Below, one piece after another: positions 1-9,589 of a stretch of 64,000 nucleotides of DNA (the first letter of the stretch is position 1; every line of letters begins with the position of its first letter). The stretch is from Verrucomicrobiales bacterium (GTDB taxonomy: Bacteria; Verrucomicrobiota; Verrucomicrobiia; Verrucomicrobiales; DEV007): contig JARGPJ010000002.1 in the NCBI GenBank assembly GCA_029212615.1, positions 434,001 through 498,000 on the forward strand, read 5' to 3'. The position numbers and the translations under genes are program-made. The notes under the pieces were generated by a model. That model saw only the letters and a list, made by a program, of their open reading frames with translations, was not told where the DNA came from and did not search any database.

Positions 1-1477
1 CGACCTTCTTGTCCTTGCCTCTTACATCACCATCGTGGTAGGAGTTGGCTTCTGGTTCGCCCGTCGCTCCGCAACCTCAGACGGCTTCATGAAAGCCGGG
101 GGCCGTCTCCCCGGCTGGGTTATCGGACTGAGTCTCTTCGGCACTTACCTTTCTTCAAACACGTTCATCGGCGTCCCCGGAAAAGCCTATGCGGGAAACT
201 GGAATGCCTTCGTCTTTTCTCTGTCCATCCCAATCGCGATTCTGATCGCCACCCGATATTTTGTGAAATTCTACCGAAACACGGGGGAGATTTCCGCTTA
301 TGAACATCTTGAACATCGCTTCGGGGTTTGGGCGCGGATCTATGCCGTAATCTGCTATCTCCTCACTCAGGTTGCCCGCAGCGCGACGATCATGCTCGGG
401 GTCGCGATCGGTCTTCAGCAAGTTACCGGTTGGGATCTTATGACGATCATTCTCGTTGCCGGTGTCCTCGTCACTGCTTACACCCTCATCGGAGGAATTG
501 AGGCCGTGATCTGGACCGATGCGATTCAAAGTGTTGTCCTTACGCTCGGCGCCCTCCTCATTGTCGGCATCCTTCTCTTCGAGCATCCCGGTGGTGCCTC
601 GGAGGCCATCGCCATCGCCCGTGACAATGCAAAATTTTCGCTCGGCGATTGGTCCTTCACCGATCTGACGACGTCGACTGTCTGGGTCGTTCTCGTTTAC
701 GGGCTCTTCATCAACTTAACCAATTTTGGAATCGATCAGAACTACATCCAGCGCTACCACACCGCCGAATCCGAAAAAGCGGCAAACCGCTCCCTCTGGA
801 TCGGAGCGATCCTCTACCTCCCGGTCTCCCTTCTCTTTTTCCTGATTGGATCCCTCCTCTTCAGCTTCTATGAAACCATGCCGCAAGAGGTCGCCGCCAT
901 TCAGGAAATGGCAGGTGACCGAAAGTTTGAAGACTCAATTCTTCCTCACTTCATGACCAATCACCTTCCTCCGGGAATCGGAGGACTCATTCTCGCCGCG
1001 CTTGCTGCAGCAGCGATGAGCACGATCGATACGAGTTTAAACAGTTCAGCTACGATCACCTTAAAAGATCTCTGGGGTCGCCTTATCAGATCAGGAAAAG
1101 AAGTCAGTGAACAGGAATCGATGAAAGTTCTCCGGATCTCCACCATTCTCTGGGGAATCATCGGTACCGGCACGGCGCTGCTTCTTACCGGAAACGCAAA
1201 GAACATCCTCGATATCTGGTGGCAGCTTTCAGGCATGTTTGCCGGAGGAATGTTAGGACTTTTCCTTCTCGGTCTTATTGTAGGTAAAGCGGGCAATGCC
1301 GCGGCCGCCACCGGAGTCATCATCGGCGTCTTCGTCATTTTCTGGCTCAGTTCCTCCTGGGTTCCCGAACACCTCAAGCCAGTGCTGCACAGCAATCTCA
1401 CCATCGTTATCGGTACGCTCACCATTTTCCTCGTGGGCCTTATCGTGAGCCGCTTTGTCTCACGCAAGGAAGTATGA
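1..1477 (+). CDS. Sodium:solute symporter (SSS family), 5' end outside window
   Basis: Multi-pass inner-membrane transporter of the SSS/SGLT family, which couples uptake of sugars, sialic acid or organic acids to sodium. The frame is open from base 2, where it reads DLLVLASYITIVVGVGFW, typical of the first SSS helix. The GTG at 35 is therefore internal and the true start lies before the window. About 13 hydrophobic segments follow. A conserved region near residue 330 (LILAALAAAAMSTIDTSLNS) matches the family's sodium-site helix. The stop overlaps the next start (ATGA), so it is co-translated with an esterase, a DapA-like aldolase and a pectate-lyase-fold protein. The substrate is therefore probably a sugar acid or sialic-acid-like compound released from a polysaccharide. 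That substrate is inference; the family assignment is firm. Confidence 0.9.
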   Translation, partial: DLLVLASYITIVVGVGFWFARRSATSDGFMKAGGRLPGWVIGLSLFGTYLSSNTFIGVPGKAYAGNWNAFVFSLSIPIAILIATRYFVKFYRNTGEISAYEHLEHRFGVWARIYAVICYLLTQVARSATIMLGVAIGLQQVTGWDLMTIILVAGVLVTAYTLIGGIEAVIWTDAIQSVVLTLGALLIVGILLFEHPGGASEAIAIARDNAKFSLGDWSFTDLTTSTVWVVLVYGLFINLTNFGIDQNYIQRYHTAESEKAANRSLWIGAILYLPVSLLFFLIGSLLFSFYETMPQEVAAIQEMAGDRKFEDSILPHFMTNHLPPGIGGLILAALAAAAMSTIDTSLNSSATITLKDLWGRLIRSGKEVSEQESMKVLRISTILWGIIGTGTALLLTGNAKNILDIWWQLSGMFAGGMLGLFLLGLIVGKAGNAAAATGVIIGVFVIFWLSSSWVPEHLKPVLHSNLTIVIGTLTIFLVGLIVSRFVSRKEV

Positions 1478-2295
1478 AAGGCATCCTCTTCACTATCTTA
1501 AGCCTGACCTCAATAGCCGTCGCAGAGCCTCTGACGCGAGAATATGCTTCATTCGATTCCGGCCCCCTGAACATTGATATCCACTATCCAACGAAGGAAA
1601 GGGAATCCCTAGCACCACTCATTCTCTGGATACACGGAGGCGGTTGGCAACAAGGCTCGCGCGAGAACATGAATTTAATCGCATGGGTGACCCTGCATGG
1701 ATACGCCATTGCTTCAATTGACTATCGGCTCACCAACATCGCCCCCTTCCCTGCTCAGCTCGATGACTGCCGCGCCGCGCTAGGATGGATCCGGAAAAAC
1801 GGAAGGAATCACAGACTCGATCCTTCTCGAATCGTTGTCTCAGGATTCTCGGCCGGTGCGCACCTCGCAACACTGCTCACCGTTTCGCAAGGGGATGACG
1901 AAGCGCCCCTTCAGGGATTCATCCACTTCTACGGCCCGTCGGATCTCAATCAAATGGCACGATACGCAACCAAGCCGTCCGACCCGCTGAATCAACCGGA
2001 TTCAAATGTATACAAACTTCTTGCCGGACCACTCATGGATTGCCTCGAACTCGCCAAAGAAGCAAGTCCGGTCACCTACCTCGACGCCGGGGACCCTTCC
2101 TGTCTGATTCTCGTCGGAGATGAGGATACGCTCATGACCCAACGTCAATGCAAACGCCTGCACGAGGCCGCACTCGCTGCGGAAATCCCATCTGAATTTC
2201 ATCTTGTTCCAGGTGCCGGACATGGCGGCAAAGCCTTCTCCGATCCCGAACGACGGAAACTCATCCTGAAATTTCTGACATCAGCCCTACCATGA
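1474..2295 (+). CDS. Exported alpha/beta-hydrolase esterase (BD-FAE/lipase type)
   Basis: Predicted carbohydrate esterase or carboxylesterase of 273 aa. A short signal peptide (MKGILFTILSLTSIAVAEP) suggests export. The oxyanion-hole motif IHGGGW lies near residue 53, the nucleophile elbow GFSAGAH near residue 127, an acidic residue in the LVGDEDTL segment, and the catalytic histidine in PGAGHGG near the C-terminus. This is a complete alpha/beta-hydrolase triad. It starts inside the stop of the symporter gene (ATGA) and its own stop overlaps the next gene, so it is the second gene of a tightly coupled operon. Family members remove acetyl or feruloyl groups from plant or algal polysaccharides. 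The exact substrate cannot be read from the sequence. Confidence 0.85.
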   Translation: MKGILFTILSLTSIAVAEPLTREYASFDSGPLNIDIHYPTKERESLAPLILWIHGGGWQQGSRENMNLIAWVTLHGYAIASIDYRLTNIAPFPAQLDDCRAALGWIRKNGRNHRLDPSRIVVSGFSAGAHLATLLTVSQGDDEAPLQGFIHFYGPSDLNQMARYATKPSDPLNQPDSNVYKLLAGPLMDCLELAKEASPVTYLDAGDPSCLILVGDEDTLMTQRQCKRLHEAALAAEIPSEFHLVPGAGHGGKAFSDPERRKLILKFLTSALP

Positions 2296-3203
2296 CACCA
2301 CAATACCAAGGAATCGTTCCCCCTATGATCACGCCGCTGACCGATCGAGACACCCTCGATCAGGAGGGATTGGAACGAGTCGTCGAGCGGATGATCAATG
2401 GCGGCGTCTCCGGGATCTTCGCCCTGGGAACCACCGGCGAAGCCCCCAGTTTGAGCTATCGCCTCCGCCGTGAAGTCATCAAACAGACCTGCCGAATCGC
2501 CAACGGAAGAGTTCCGGTCCTTGTAGGCATCACCGACACTTCCCTCGTCGAGTCCGCTAAACTTGCTCAAGACGTCGTCGACTACGGAGCCGCGGCCGTC
2601 GTCACCTCAGCCCCCTTCTACTTTCCGGCAGGACAACCTGAATTGAAGGAATACCTCGAGCAGCTCATTCCTGAACTTCCCCTCCCCCTCGTGCTCTATA
2701 ACATGCCGGCCTTGACGAAGGTCGTCTTTCAAAAAGAAGTCATCTCATGGGCCCTCGACCAGGAGAGGATTGTCGGACTGAAAGACAGCTCGGGCGATCT
2801 GACCTATTTCAAACGAATGCTGGCGATGGCTGAAGCCCACCGCCCCGACTGGTCGCTCATGGTCGGACCGGAAGAGATCCTCGGAGAAGTGGTTCTCATG
2901 GGAGGCCATGGAGGGGTGAACGGAGGAGCCATCCTGCATCCCTGTCTCTATGTCGACCTCTACCATGCAGCAAAGGCAAAGGATCTCGATGAAGTCAGGC
3001 GCCTTAGCAACAAAGTCCTCGCTCTCAGCGGCGACCTCTACTCGGTCGGGCAACATGGGTCCGCAATTATCAAAGGAATTAAATGCGCGCTTTCAACCCT
3101 CGGCGTCTGTGATGACTTCATGGCCGCACCCTTTCACCGTTTTCACTCAAATGAACGAGCAATGATTGCCGAAATTCTGGACAAACATGGAATCACCTCC
3201 TGA
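2292..3203 (+). CDS. DapA/NanA-family class I aldolase (dihydrodipicolinate synthase-like)
   Basis: A 303-aa TIM-barrel aldolase/lyase that acts through a Schiff base with a pyruvate-type substrate. Visible motifs are GTTGE at residues 46-50, the catalytic tyrosine in LYNMPA (Tyr136) and the Schiff-base lysine in GLKDSSGD (Lys164). Length and motif order fit the DHDPS / N-acetylneuraminate lyase / 2-keto-3-deoxy-sugar-acid aldolase superfamily. The context of a sodium symporter, an esterase and a pectate-lyase-fold protein argues for a catabolic aldolase (sialic acid or keto-deoxy sugar acid) rather than lysine biosynthesis. It overlaps the preceding gene (ATGA) and is followed after 5 bases by the next one. 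True dapA is the alternative but is less likely here. Confidence 0.88.
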   Translation: MTPQYQGIVPPMITPLTDRDTLDQEGLERVVERMINGGVSGIFALGTTGEAPSLSYRLRREVIKQTCRIANGRVPVLVGITDTSLVESAKLAQDVVDYGAAAVVTSAPFYFPAGQPELKEYLEQLIPELPLPLVLYNMPALTKVVFQKEVISWALDQERIVGLKDSSGDLTYFKRMLAMAEAHRPDWSLMVGPEEILGEVVLMGGHGGVNGGAILHPCLYVDLYHAAKAKDLDEVRRLSNKVLALSGDLYSVGQHGSAIIKGIKCALSTLGVCDDFMAAPFHRFHSNERAMIAEILDKHGITS

Positions 3204-3208
3204 GGCAG

Positions 3209-4897
3209 ATGCGGACAAACCTTTTCATTATTCTGGCTCTGGCAGCGCATTCCTCATGGGCTGCCAATGTCCGCGACTATGGCGCGGTGGGCGACGGTAT
3301 CACCGATGATACCTCCGCGATTAAGAATGCGTTTCAGTCAGAGAGGGAGATCCACTTTCCCGCGGGGGTTTACCTCATTAGCGACGGCCTTGAGTTACCA
3401 CACTCAGTAACCATCACCGGAGAGGGCAGCCCCTCTCTAGGCACCTTTCCTCTGAAGGACGACAAGACCTACCTCGATAAGGATCGGTTTTCGAAACTGC
3501 CGGGGACAACGCTGCTCTTTCGCAACAGAGGTACGAAGGCACTGAAGACGACTCGCTCCGATCAGTTTTCTTCCCTCCGCTACGCGCTCAAGACCGCCAC
3601 CGATTCACCCTGGAAAATCTCACATCTCGCTATCCTCCTCGATATGCAGGTGACTAGCGGTGGCAAAAAAACTTCTGCAAAAGCAGACATGCGCTCAGAC
3701 TACGATGTCGGCCTCCTCGTCGACGACAGCCCCGGAGGAACGATGCATAGCGTATCCATCTATGGCTATTGGAATAAAGCAGGGCTCTGCATCGTCACCC
3801 GGGGGGCCGGAAGCAACCCGGACTACAATACGTTTTGGAACAGCTCATTCTCCGGTGACTATGGAGTGGCTCTCATCGGCAACGATGAACTCGATGGTCC
3901 CGGCCTCAGCGGCACGCAGTTCTTCGGCTGCAATCTGTTTTCGAACGATCACCATCTTCGAAGTTCCGCTCAATGGGGAAAGGGCTCACTCTTTATCGAC
4001 GGGAAGACTGCAGGTACGCGCGCCGATCTGAATGGCCACTATTTTTTTGGTGGTTGTATCAGAACATACAACAACATCGCCGTGCGGCTGAATCATGCTT
4101 CGAACCTCAGCTTTCACGGCACCGTCTTCGAAGTCCCGGCGTGGGAGGGTGAGAATAGCGAGGGCGCTGATATGACAGGCAGGATCATCGGAACAGAGAA
4201 CACCCGGGATATCATGTTCTTCGGATGCCGTATGCACGACATTGGAATACATCAACTCGCTGAGTCCATGACTGGAGGTAGCGTCACTCTCGCCGGGGAC
4301 CTTAGCAAAGGCATCTTCATTCAATCAGGGTCAAGGCTCGCCCGGCTCTCTACCCACGCGAGCGGAGACCCGATTCTACAACTCTCTAACGGTTCCACTT
4401 CAATCAACAATGGCTGGACCCTTCGTCATGACACCTCTGAAGACGACGAACTCGATATCCGGTTTAACAACAAGCCTACCGCAACCCTTCGGGGAGACGG
4501 TAGTCTCACCGTCGCACAACTCAATGCCGGGAAATGGAAGCTGGATCGTAGTAGGACAGAAATAATTGTCGATTCCTCCATCCCTGTCAGCAGAGGGAGG
4601 ATGAAGATCAAGGCTAAGCCCGAAGATAAACTTGAAACCCTCCGAGGCGGAAGTGAAGGCGAGCTTATTCTCATCGAAATGGCCCCGGGCTCTGTCCCTT
4701 TCCCGGCCGGAACCAGCAAGGCGGGAAATATTCGGCTCCCCTCTCCCTTCACTTTTGATCATCACCATGACCGGCTCACGCTGATCCATATTGATGGCGA
4801 CTGGGTTGAAACTGCCCGGACTGATTTTCCAGCGGAATCAAAGAAGGACTCGCTTTCCGGAGACAAGCAATTACCACCTTCGCAGGTAACCGATTGA
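3209..4897 (+). CDS. Exported pectate-lyase-3 / GH28-like beta-helix protein
   Basis: A 562-aa secreted protein with an N-terminal signal peptide (MRTNLFIILALAAHSSWA) followed at once by the signature NVRDYGAVGDGITDDTSAI. That signature marks the Pectate_lyase_3 (right-handed beta-helix) family shared with polygalacturonases and phage tailspikes. The central part is rich in Gly, Asn and short beta repeats, as expected for a parallel beta-helix. The C-terminal 150 residues resemble tail-spike or glycan-binding ends and carry no catalytic motif I can identify. It is the last gene of the symporter/esterase/aldolase operon and probably cleaves or binds the polysaccharide whose products the operon imports. 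Substrate unknown. Confidence 0.78.
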   Translation: MRTNLFIILALAAHSSWAANVRDYGAVGDGITDDTSAIKNAFQSEREIHFPAGVYLISDGLELPHSVTITGEGSPSLGTFPLKDDKTYLDKDRFSKLPGTTLLFRNRGTKALKTTRSDQFSSLRYALKTATDSPWKISHLAILLDMQVTSGGKKTSAKADMRSDYDVGLLVDDSPGGTMHSVSIYGYWNKAGLCIVTRGAGSNPDYNTFWNSSFSGDYGVALIGNDELDGPGLSGTQFFGCNLFSNDHHLRSSAQWGKGSLFIDGKTAGTRADLNGHYFFGGCIRTYNNIAVRLNHASNLSFHGTVFEVPAWEGENSEGADMTGRIIGTENTRDIMFFGCRMHDIGIHQLAESMTGGSVTLAGDLSKGIFIQSGSRLARLSTHASGDPILQLSNGSTSINNGWTLRHDTSEDDELDIRFNNKPTATLRGDGSLTVAQLNAGKWKLDRSRTEIIVDSSIPVSRGRMKIKAKPEDKLETLRGGSEGELILIEMAPGSVPFPAGTSKAGNIRLPSPFTFDHHHDRLTLIHIDGDWVETARTDFPAESKKDSLSGDKQLPPSQVTD

Positions 4898-4944
4898 CCC
4901 ACCCATGGCCTCGGCAATCGAAGCGGAATTTTCCCATTCGACCT

Positions 4945-6297
4945 TCACCCACCAGAAACTGCCTCTGAACGCCAGGCCTGAAAGCATGAAATGAATCCAG
5001 TCGCAAAATCCTGCGGACGTTCTTCGATCCATTGCTCGATCTGCTCCGGGGAAAAGTAGCGCCCACTGTCGACCTCTTTACCGTGTACCCGGATTTTACC
5101 CTTCGCTTCGGCGAGGAATACTTCAATAAATTCCTGATCGGTTGCCTCTGAGGCAGCGAGTCTCGCTATCCTGACAACATCCCCTTTCGGTTTCACCCAG
5201 ACTTCCTCCCACATCTCGCGTTCGGCGCAGTCTGAATAACTCTCTCCGGGGTCGAGATGCCCTGAGGCACTGCTATCCCATTTTCCCCCATGAGTATCTT
5301 TGAGGAGCGAGCGTAGCTGCAGGTAGATATCGCCCTGCTTGTTCTGTAGAAAAACATGAACGGCGCGGTGCCGCAATTTTTTCTCGTGAACTTCCCGGCG
5401 CGCCACTTGCCCGATCACCTCATCCTTCTCATCCACGACATCAAGAAGCTCCGTCGCCGATGGAGGGAGGGCACTGCATGGGTGCGGCTCAAGATGGTTC
5501 GAAAGGGTTACCCATTGATTGAGCGTCAATTCTTCAGCACGAACACTGGTCTTCAAACCCATTGTCTCAAGCACCTCGGCAGCGCGATCTTTTTCGACCG
5601 AAAGATTGTTCGGTAACTGTTTACGTCGCTGGGAAAAACCCTGCTTCACGGTCGAAGCAAAAACTTCAGGCGAATGAAGAGGAAGGGTATCTGAAGCACG
5701 ACGGTCAAATCGAACAATGGAAGAGTCCACTGCAGGCCGGGGATGAAAAGGACCCGGCCCGATTGTTTTCAGATGAGTCGGCGCCCAACGCTCCTGCAAC
5801 ATCAAGCTGAGAATTCCATAATCCTTGGAGCGCGGCTCTGCCGTGAAGCGGCTCGCGACCTCCTTTTGAACCATGATGACCGCCTCGCTAACCGGACTCG
5901 GCGCATCGAGGAAGCGGCGTAAAATTTCGTTTCCACACGAATACGGAAGATTTCCAATGAACTTCACGCCCCCCTCCCGGAAGAGCGGCCTGACGTCATA
6001 CTCAGTGGCATCTGCATGGACCACCTCGACTCCAAGCGGGCCATATTTTTCCGACAAATACTCAGCAAGTCGGCCATCCTTCTCAACGAGGATATAGCGT
6101 CTGCATTTACCCGCGATATGCTCAGTCAGCGCGCCAAAGCCCGGTCCCACCTCGATGACGCAATCATCAGGGTCGAGATGCAACTGGGCGGCGATCCACT
6201 GGGAAATATTGGCATCAACCAAAAAACTCTGCCCGAGCTTGCGACTGGGGGTGAGATCGAAGCGATTAAGGAGTGACTGAAGTTCGGAGAGATTCAC
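4945..6297 (-). CDS. rsmA: RsmA (KsgA) 16S rRNA dimethyladenosine transferase fused to a Nudix hydrolase
   Basis: The N-terminal ~280 residues are a complete RsmA, which dimethylates the two adjacent adenines in helix 45 of 16S rRNA: LGQSFL, the SAM-binding IEVGPGFGALTEHI, and the catalytic NLPY motif in KFIGNLPYSCGNEI. After the usual RsmA C-terminus (EELTLNQWVTLSNHLE) the frame continues into a full Nudix domain with the box GHLDPGESYSDCAEREMWEE (G-x5-E-x7-RE-x2-EE). It resembles the YfcD/IPP-isomerase-like Nudix group. The start is taken as the GTG at 6297, which gives MNLSELQSLL as in other RsmA proteins; an ATG at 6363 would add 22 unrelated residues. The fusion is a single uninterrupted frame. 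It lies downstream of a thioesterase gene on the same strand. Confidence 0.9.
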   Translation of the reverse strand: MNLSELQSLLNRFDLTPSRKLGQSFLVDANISQWIAAQLHLDPDDCVIEVGPGFGALTEHIAGKCRRYILVEKDGRLAEYLSEKYGPLGVEVVHADATEYDVRPLFREGGVKFIGNLPYSCGNEILRRFLDAPSPVSEAVIMVQKEVASRFTAEPRSKDYGILSLMLQERWAPTHLKTIGPGPFHPRPAVDSSIVRFDRRASDTLPLHSPEVFASTVKQGFSQRRKQLPNNLSVEKDRAAEVLETMGLKTSVRAEELTLNQWVTLSNHLEPHPCSALPPSATELLDVVDEKDEVIGQVARREVHEKKLRHRAVHVFLQNKQGDIYLQLRSLLKDTHGGKWDSSASGHLDPGESYSDCAEREMWEEVWVKPKGDVVRIARLAASEATDQEFIEVFLAEAKGKIRVHGKEVDSGRYFSPEQIEQWIEERPQDFATGFISCFQAWRSEAVSGG

Positions 6298-6394
6298 AGG
6301 CGGAACATGCCAAGGATCGGGAAGGAATCCAGCACAACTAGACACGCTCCGGCTGAATGCCACCGATAGCAGGCAGGCAACAGTGACCCTGTTC

Positions 6395-6793
6395 TCAATC
6401 CTCTTCCTTCGAATGGAGGTCGTCCAACCTCATGCCGTGAGCCAACGGAAACCCCGAAGAATCCAAATTCACGAAAACGATCTCTTCGATCTTAACGATG
6501 GTGTGATGAGTCATGATATTTCTCACTTCGCACTTCAAGGTGATTGAACTACGGCCGAGCTTTTTCACCTTCATCCCCATTTCAAGAATATCTCCCGCCC
6601 TCGCCGAGCTGATGAAATCGATCTCTGACATCAGTTTCGTGACGACATAGGGACTCTCCAGCATCGTGATCGTGTAAATCGCCGCTTCTTCGTCGATCCA
6701 TTTCAAGAGGCTGCCGCCAAAGAGACTCCCATTTGGATTCAGGTCCTCAGGCTTCACCCATTTCCGAGTCAGATATTTCATAAGGAGGACCAT
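6395..6793 (-). CDS. Acyl-CoA thioesterase, hotdog fold (YciA-like)
   Basis: A 132-aa single hotdog-domain protein that hydrolyses acyl-CoA thioesters in the cytosol. Visible family features are the N-terminal PEDLNPNGSLFGGSLLKWIDEEAA segment (the helix carrying the catalytic aspartate/glutamate), the SEIDFISSARAGDIL strand region and KLGRSSITLKCEV. The ATG at 6793 has an AGAGGAG sequence three bases upstream; an internal ATG (MKYLTRK) at about 6778 is a possible alternative start. It is transcribed toward rsmA with a gap of about 100 bases. The roughly 200 bases upstream (6794-6995) show no gene or obvious motif. Confidence 0.82.
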   Translation of the reverse strand: MVLLMKYLTRKWVKPEDLNPNGSLFGGSLLKWIDEEAAIYTITMLESPYVVTKLMSEIDFISSARAGDILEMGMKVKKLGRSSITLKCEVRNIMTHHTIVKIEEIVFVNLDSSGFPLAHGMRLDDLHSKEED

Positions 6794-6995
6794 ATGCTCC
6801 TCTTGGCTTGATTCACCTCAGATCCGCTCAATCGCAAGAATAGGACACAAAAAATGCGCGACCTGAATCCGGGCAGAATGACGATATCATCATCGTTTTC
6901 CTTCACCGGCGAAAGTTGAAAACCTCACTCTTAAACCCGCCGTCCACTCCGGAATCTAATTCCAGTCTACCGGGGCCAGTTCAATCCTCAGGCTC

Positions 6996-7688
6996 TCATT
7001 GCCCGTGATCAACATCCTCTCCGATTCCCGTGATGCGTTTATAGAGGCTCAACACGATCCCCCCGATCAGATATCCCACGCCTGCTGCAAGCATCCAATC
7101 ACTCTGATCTCTCATCACAAAAATACTGCTGACCACCGCGCCGGCCATAAAAGAAAAGGTAATGAATACAGGGATCCATAACTTCCAGGATTCAACCCGG
7201 TGACCACGAAGCTTCATCCCTAAATGAATACCCAAATCAGTAAAAAGCCCCGTCAGATGGGTCGTCCTCAAGACTACCCCGCGATATCGACTCGCCAGCG
7301 CATTCTGTGCCCCGCAAACGGCGCCGGCAATACCGATTGAGAGTATCGGCAACCTCAGATAAAAACCATGGGCGGCGATAATACAAAGCCCCAATGCAGC
7401 CAGGATTCGGCCATAAGGCTTCCGAAGTTCAAGCGCCGGATGATGAAGAAGGAAACCGGAAATAACGGCCCCTAAAATAAACCCGAGCGTAGCGACCGTC
7501 ACTCTTACGGTGGGTAGCTCATCGGATTCCCCAAAACTTGAAAGTCCCGAACCAATCCTCGCAATATCCCCGGTGAGATGGCTCACCGAAGTCCCTGTCG
7601 AAAGGAGAAACCCTGTATTGAGGAACGAAGCGCTGAATGCCAGGAGACACCCACCTACGACAATCTTGCTCGGTGCAATCGGATGCAT
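6996..7688 (-). CDS. YoaK/DUF1275 family integral membrane protein
   Basis: A 230-aa protein with six or seven hydrophobic segments. It shows the DUF1275 (YoaK) hallmarks: an N-terminal FSASFLNTGFLLSTGTSVSHLTGD block, equivalent to the family's conserved GFxDAxGFLxxGxFVSHMTGN, and a second half with GAQNALASRYRGVVLRTTHLTG. The repeated ...THLTG / ...SHLTG motifs suggest an internal duplication. Its function is not known with confidence; the family has been proposed to be transporters. It stands alone, flanked by ~200-base gaps (6794-6995 and 7689-7891) in which I see no gene. Confidence 0.8.
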   Translation of the reverse strand: MHPIAPSKIVVGGCLLAFSASFLNTGFLLSTGTSVSHLTGDIARIGSGLSSFGESDELPTVRVTVATLGFILGAVISGFLLHHPALELRKPYGRILAALGLCIIAAHGFYLRLPILSIGIAGAVCGAQNALASRYRGVVLRTTHLTGLFTDLGIHLGMKLRGHRVESWKLWIPVFITFSFMAGAVVSSIFVMRDQSDWMLAAGVGYLIGGIVLSLYKRITGIGEDVDHGQ

Positions 7689-7891
7689 TCTATCTTACTA
7701 TCGAAGAGCACGGCCCGGCATCTCATCCTGCTTTCGACACCAAGCCACTTACGGGACAATAAGCGGCATGCAGATGCTCCTGACAAGTGAAAGCCGACGT
7801 GAGCCGGAGGCACATACTCAATTCGCGAAGGTGTCAGTCTCTCCCCTGAACTCGAGGGGCACTAAATCCCTGCTTTCCCACGAGGCGATGC

Positions 7892-9373
7892 TCACTCCTT
7901 TACGGGACCGGACTCTGTTCCGAACGATTCACCGGACTTCTCTTCATGAAGGATTGCCTGCAGTTGTTCCGAGAACTTTTCGACTAAAGAAACAACATCC
8001 TCGCGCCCCGCCAGATTAACCGTTTCACCGCTGTCGCGGCGGTGATCGTAAAGTTCGCGACTGACTACCTCCCCACTCGCGAAATCTCTCCACTCCGTAT
8101 AACGATGATCCTTTGACCGGATCGAATACCCCATCACTTCCGGCATTTCACCACGGGGATAATTGGGGCGTGCGGTTTGAGTCAGCGCCACCTGCCTGAC
8201 GGAACGCCCCGGCGCTTCCAGTAACGGCACGAGCGAGACGCCCTCCACACCCTTCGGAAATTCCAACCCGCATAGCTCCGTCAGGGTGGGATAGATATCG
8301 AGGAGTTCGACCAGCGAATCAGAACGCTGCCTCCGGGCAAACTCCGCGGAACGAATGATCAAGGGGACACGCGCATCAAGATCAAAGACAGTTGTCTTCC
8401 GCATCAACCCATGTTCCCCAAGATGAAGCCCATGGTCAGACCAGAAAACGACAATTGTTTCTTCGAGCAGATTGAGAGCCTTCAATTCCTCCATCACCTT
8501 TCCAACTTGCGCATCGAGATAGCTGATCGCAGCGAGATGGCCATGATGCATCTCGCGGAGCTCACTTTCCGTTCCCTTGAAGCGGTCTGAAGTCAGGGCA
8601 ATTTCGGGAACATCCTGCGGAGGCAGAGTGTTGGCGGGCAAAGGAATTCGTTCAGGCTGATAGAGATCCCAATATTTTTTCGGAGCGTTGAAAGGGGTGT
8701 GAGGTTTCCAGAAACCAACCCCCAGGAAGAACGGCTCCTTCTTCCCTTTCAACTCCCGCAGTGCCTTCACCGCTGCCTCAGCGACACGACCGTCAAAATA
8801 GGCATCATCCGGGACATCCCTGCTTTCTGTCAGCTTCAATGTCGAAACATCAGGCGGCACCTCGCCAGCGACTACCGGTTTATCTTTACTGTGACTGTTG
8901 TAGTGCAGAACCGACGGGACACTCCATGAATCAGGATCTCCCCGCCAGTGATCCTGTCGCCAGTTATGGAAGATTTTACCGATTCCCTGCGAAAAATAGC
9001 CATTCTCCTTGAAGTATTGAGGCAGAGTGATGACATCCGGAGAGTTGGCTCGGAAATGAGTGGGCAGATCCCATACACGCAAAGTGTCCGGACGCCGCCC
9101 CGTCAACACCGATGCGCGCGACGGGTTACACACCGTTTGCTGGCAATAGGCATTCTCAAAAAGGGTCCCCTCCCGGGCTAATTGATCAATATGGGGTGAG
9201 ATAACGTGCGGAGAACCGTAACACGCCAATTCAACACGCAAATCGTCAACAGCGATAAACAAAACATTCGGGCGCTTCAGGTCACTTGCTTTCGTTGAGC
9301 CACGCATCCCAATAAACAGGGACAACAGGGCGGAAAACAAAAAGAGAAGTCTCAGGGAATGTCGTTTTGTCAT
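7892..9373 (-). CDS. Exported type I sulfatase (iduronate-2-sulfatase-like)
   Basis: A periplasmic or secreted sulfatase of 493 aa that removes sulfate esters from sulfated glycans. The ATG at 9373 begins a signal peptide ([20 protein letters not shown]). An upstream in-frame start at 9448 would bury this signal and is rejected. [12 protein letters not shown] carries the metal-binding aspartates. [14 protein letters not shown] contains the C-x-P-S-R motif whose Cys82 must be converted to formylglycine by a maturase not encoded here. [15 protein letters not shown] and [12 protein letters not shown] are typical of the iduronate-2-sulfatase branch. It is a single gene between two ~200-base gaps. 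Sulfated marine polysaccharide is the probable substrate (inference). Confidence 0.9.
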   Translation of the reverse strand: MTKRHSLRLLFLFSALLSLFIGMRGSTKASDLKRPNVLFIAVDDLRVELACYGSPHVISPHIDQLAREGTLFENAYCQQTVCNPSRASVLTGRRPDTLRVWDLPTHFRANSPDVITLPQYFKENGYFSQGIGKIFHNWRQDHWRGDPDSWSVPSVLHYNSHSKDKPVVAGEVPPDVSTLKLTESRDVPDDAYFDGRVAEAAVKALRELKGKKEPFFLGVGFWKPHTPFNAPKKYWDLYQPERIPLPANTLPPQDVPEIALTSDRFKGTESELREMHHGHLAAISYLDAQVGKVMEELKALNLLEETIVVFWSDHGLHLGEHGLMRKTTVFDLDARVPLIIRSAEFARRQRSDSLVELLDIYPTLTELCGLEFPKGVEGVSLVPLLEAPGRSVRQVALTQTARPNYPRGEMPEVMGYSIRSKDHRYTEWRDFASGEVVSRELYDHRRDSGETVNLAGREDVVSLVEKFSEQLQAILHEEKSGESFGTESGPVKE

Positions 9374-9589
9374 GGCGCGCAAATCTTCGGATAAGATGAA
9401 CCAGAATAGTTTCCCGGACAAAAGCACACCCCCCTTTTTCCACCACATTCACGCCGCCCCGCATCTCAGATCACGTGAGGCAGGAAGGAAGCTTTTTACA
9501 AAGGTAGCGACCGAAGGGCGCCGCCACCTGCTTCCGCCTCTTTATTTACCGGACCTAAGGTGTGCTTTCGCCAGGCGTCCCCCTATCTC

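Noticed and set aside
2292..3203. dapA for lysine biosynthesis
   Set aside because: Operon with a sodium symporter, esterase and polysaccharide-type enzyme makes a catabolic aldolase more likely.
8699..9181. Several plus-strand frames opposite the sulfatase
   Set aside because: Low-complexity antisense translations of the sulfatase gene with no motifs.
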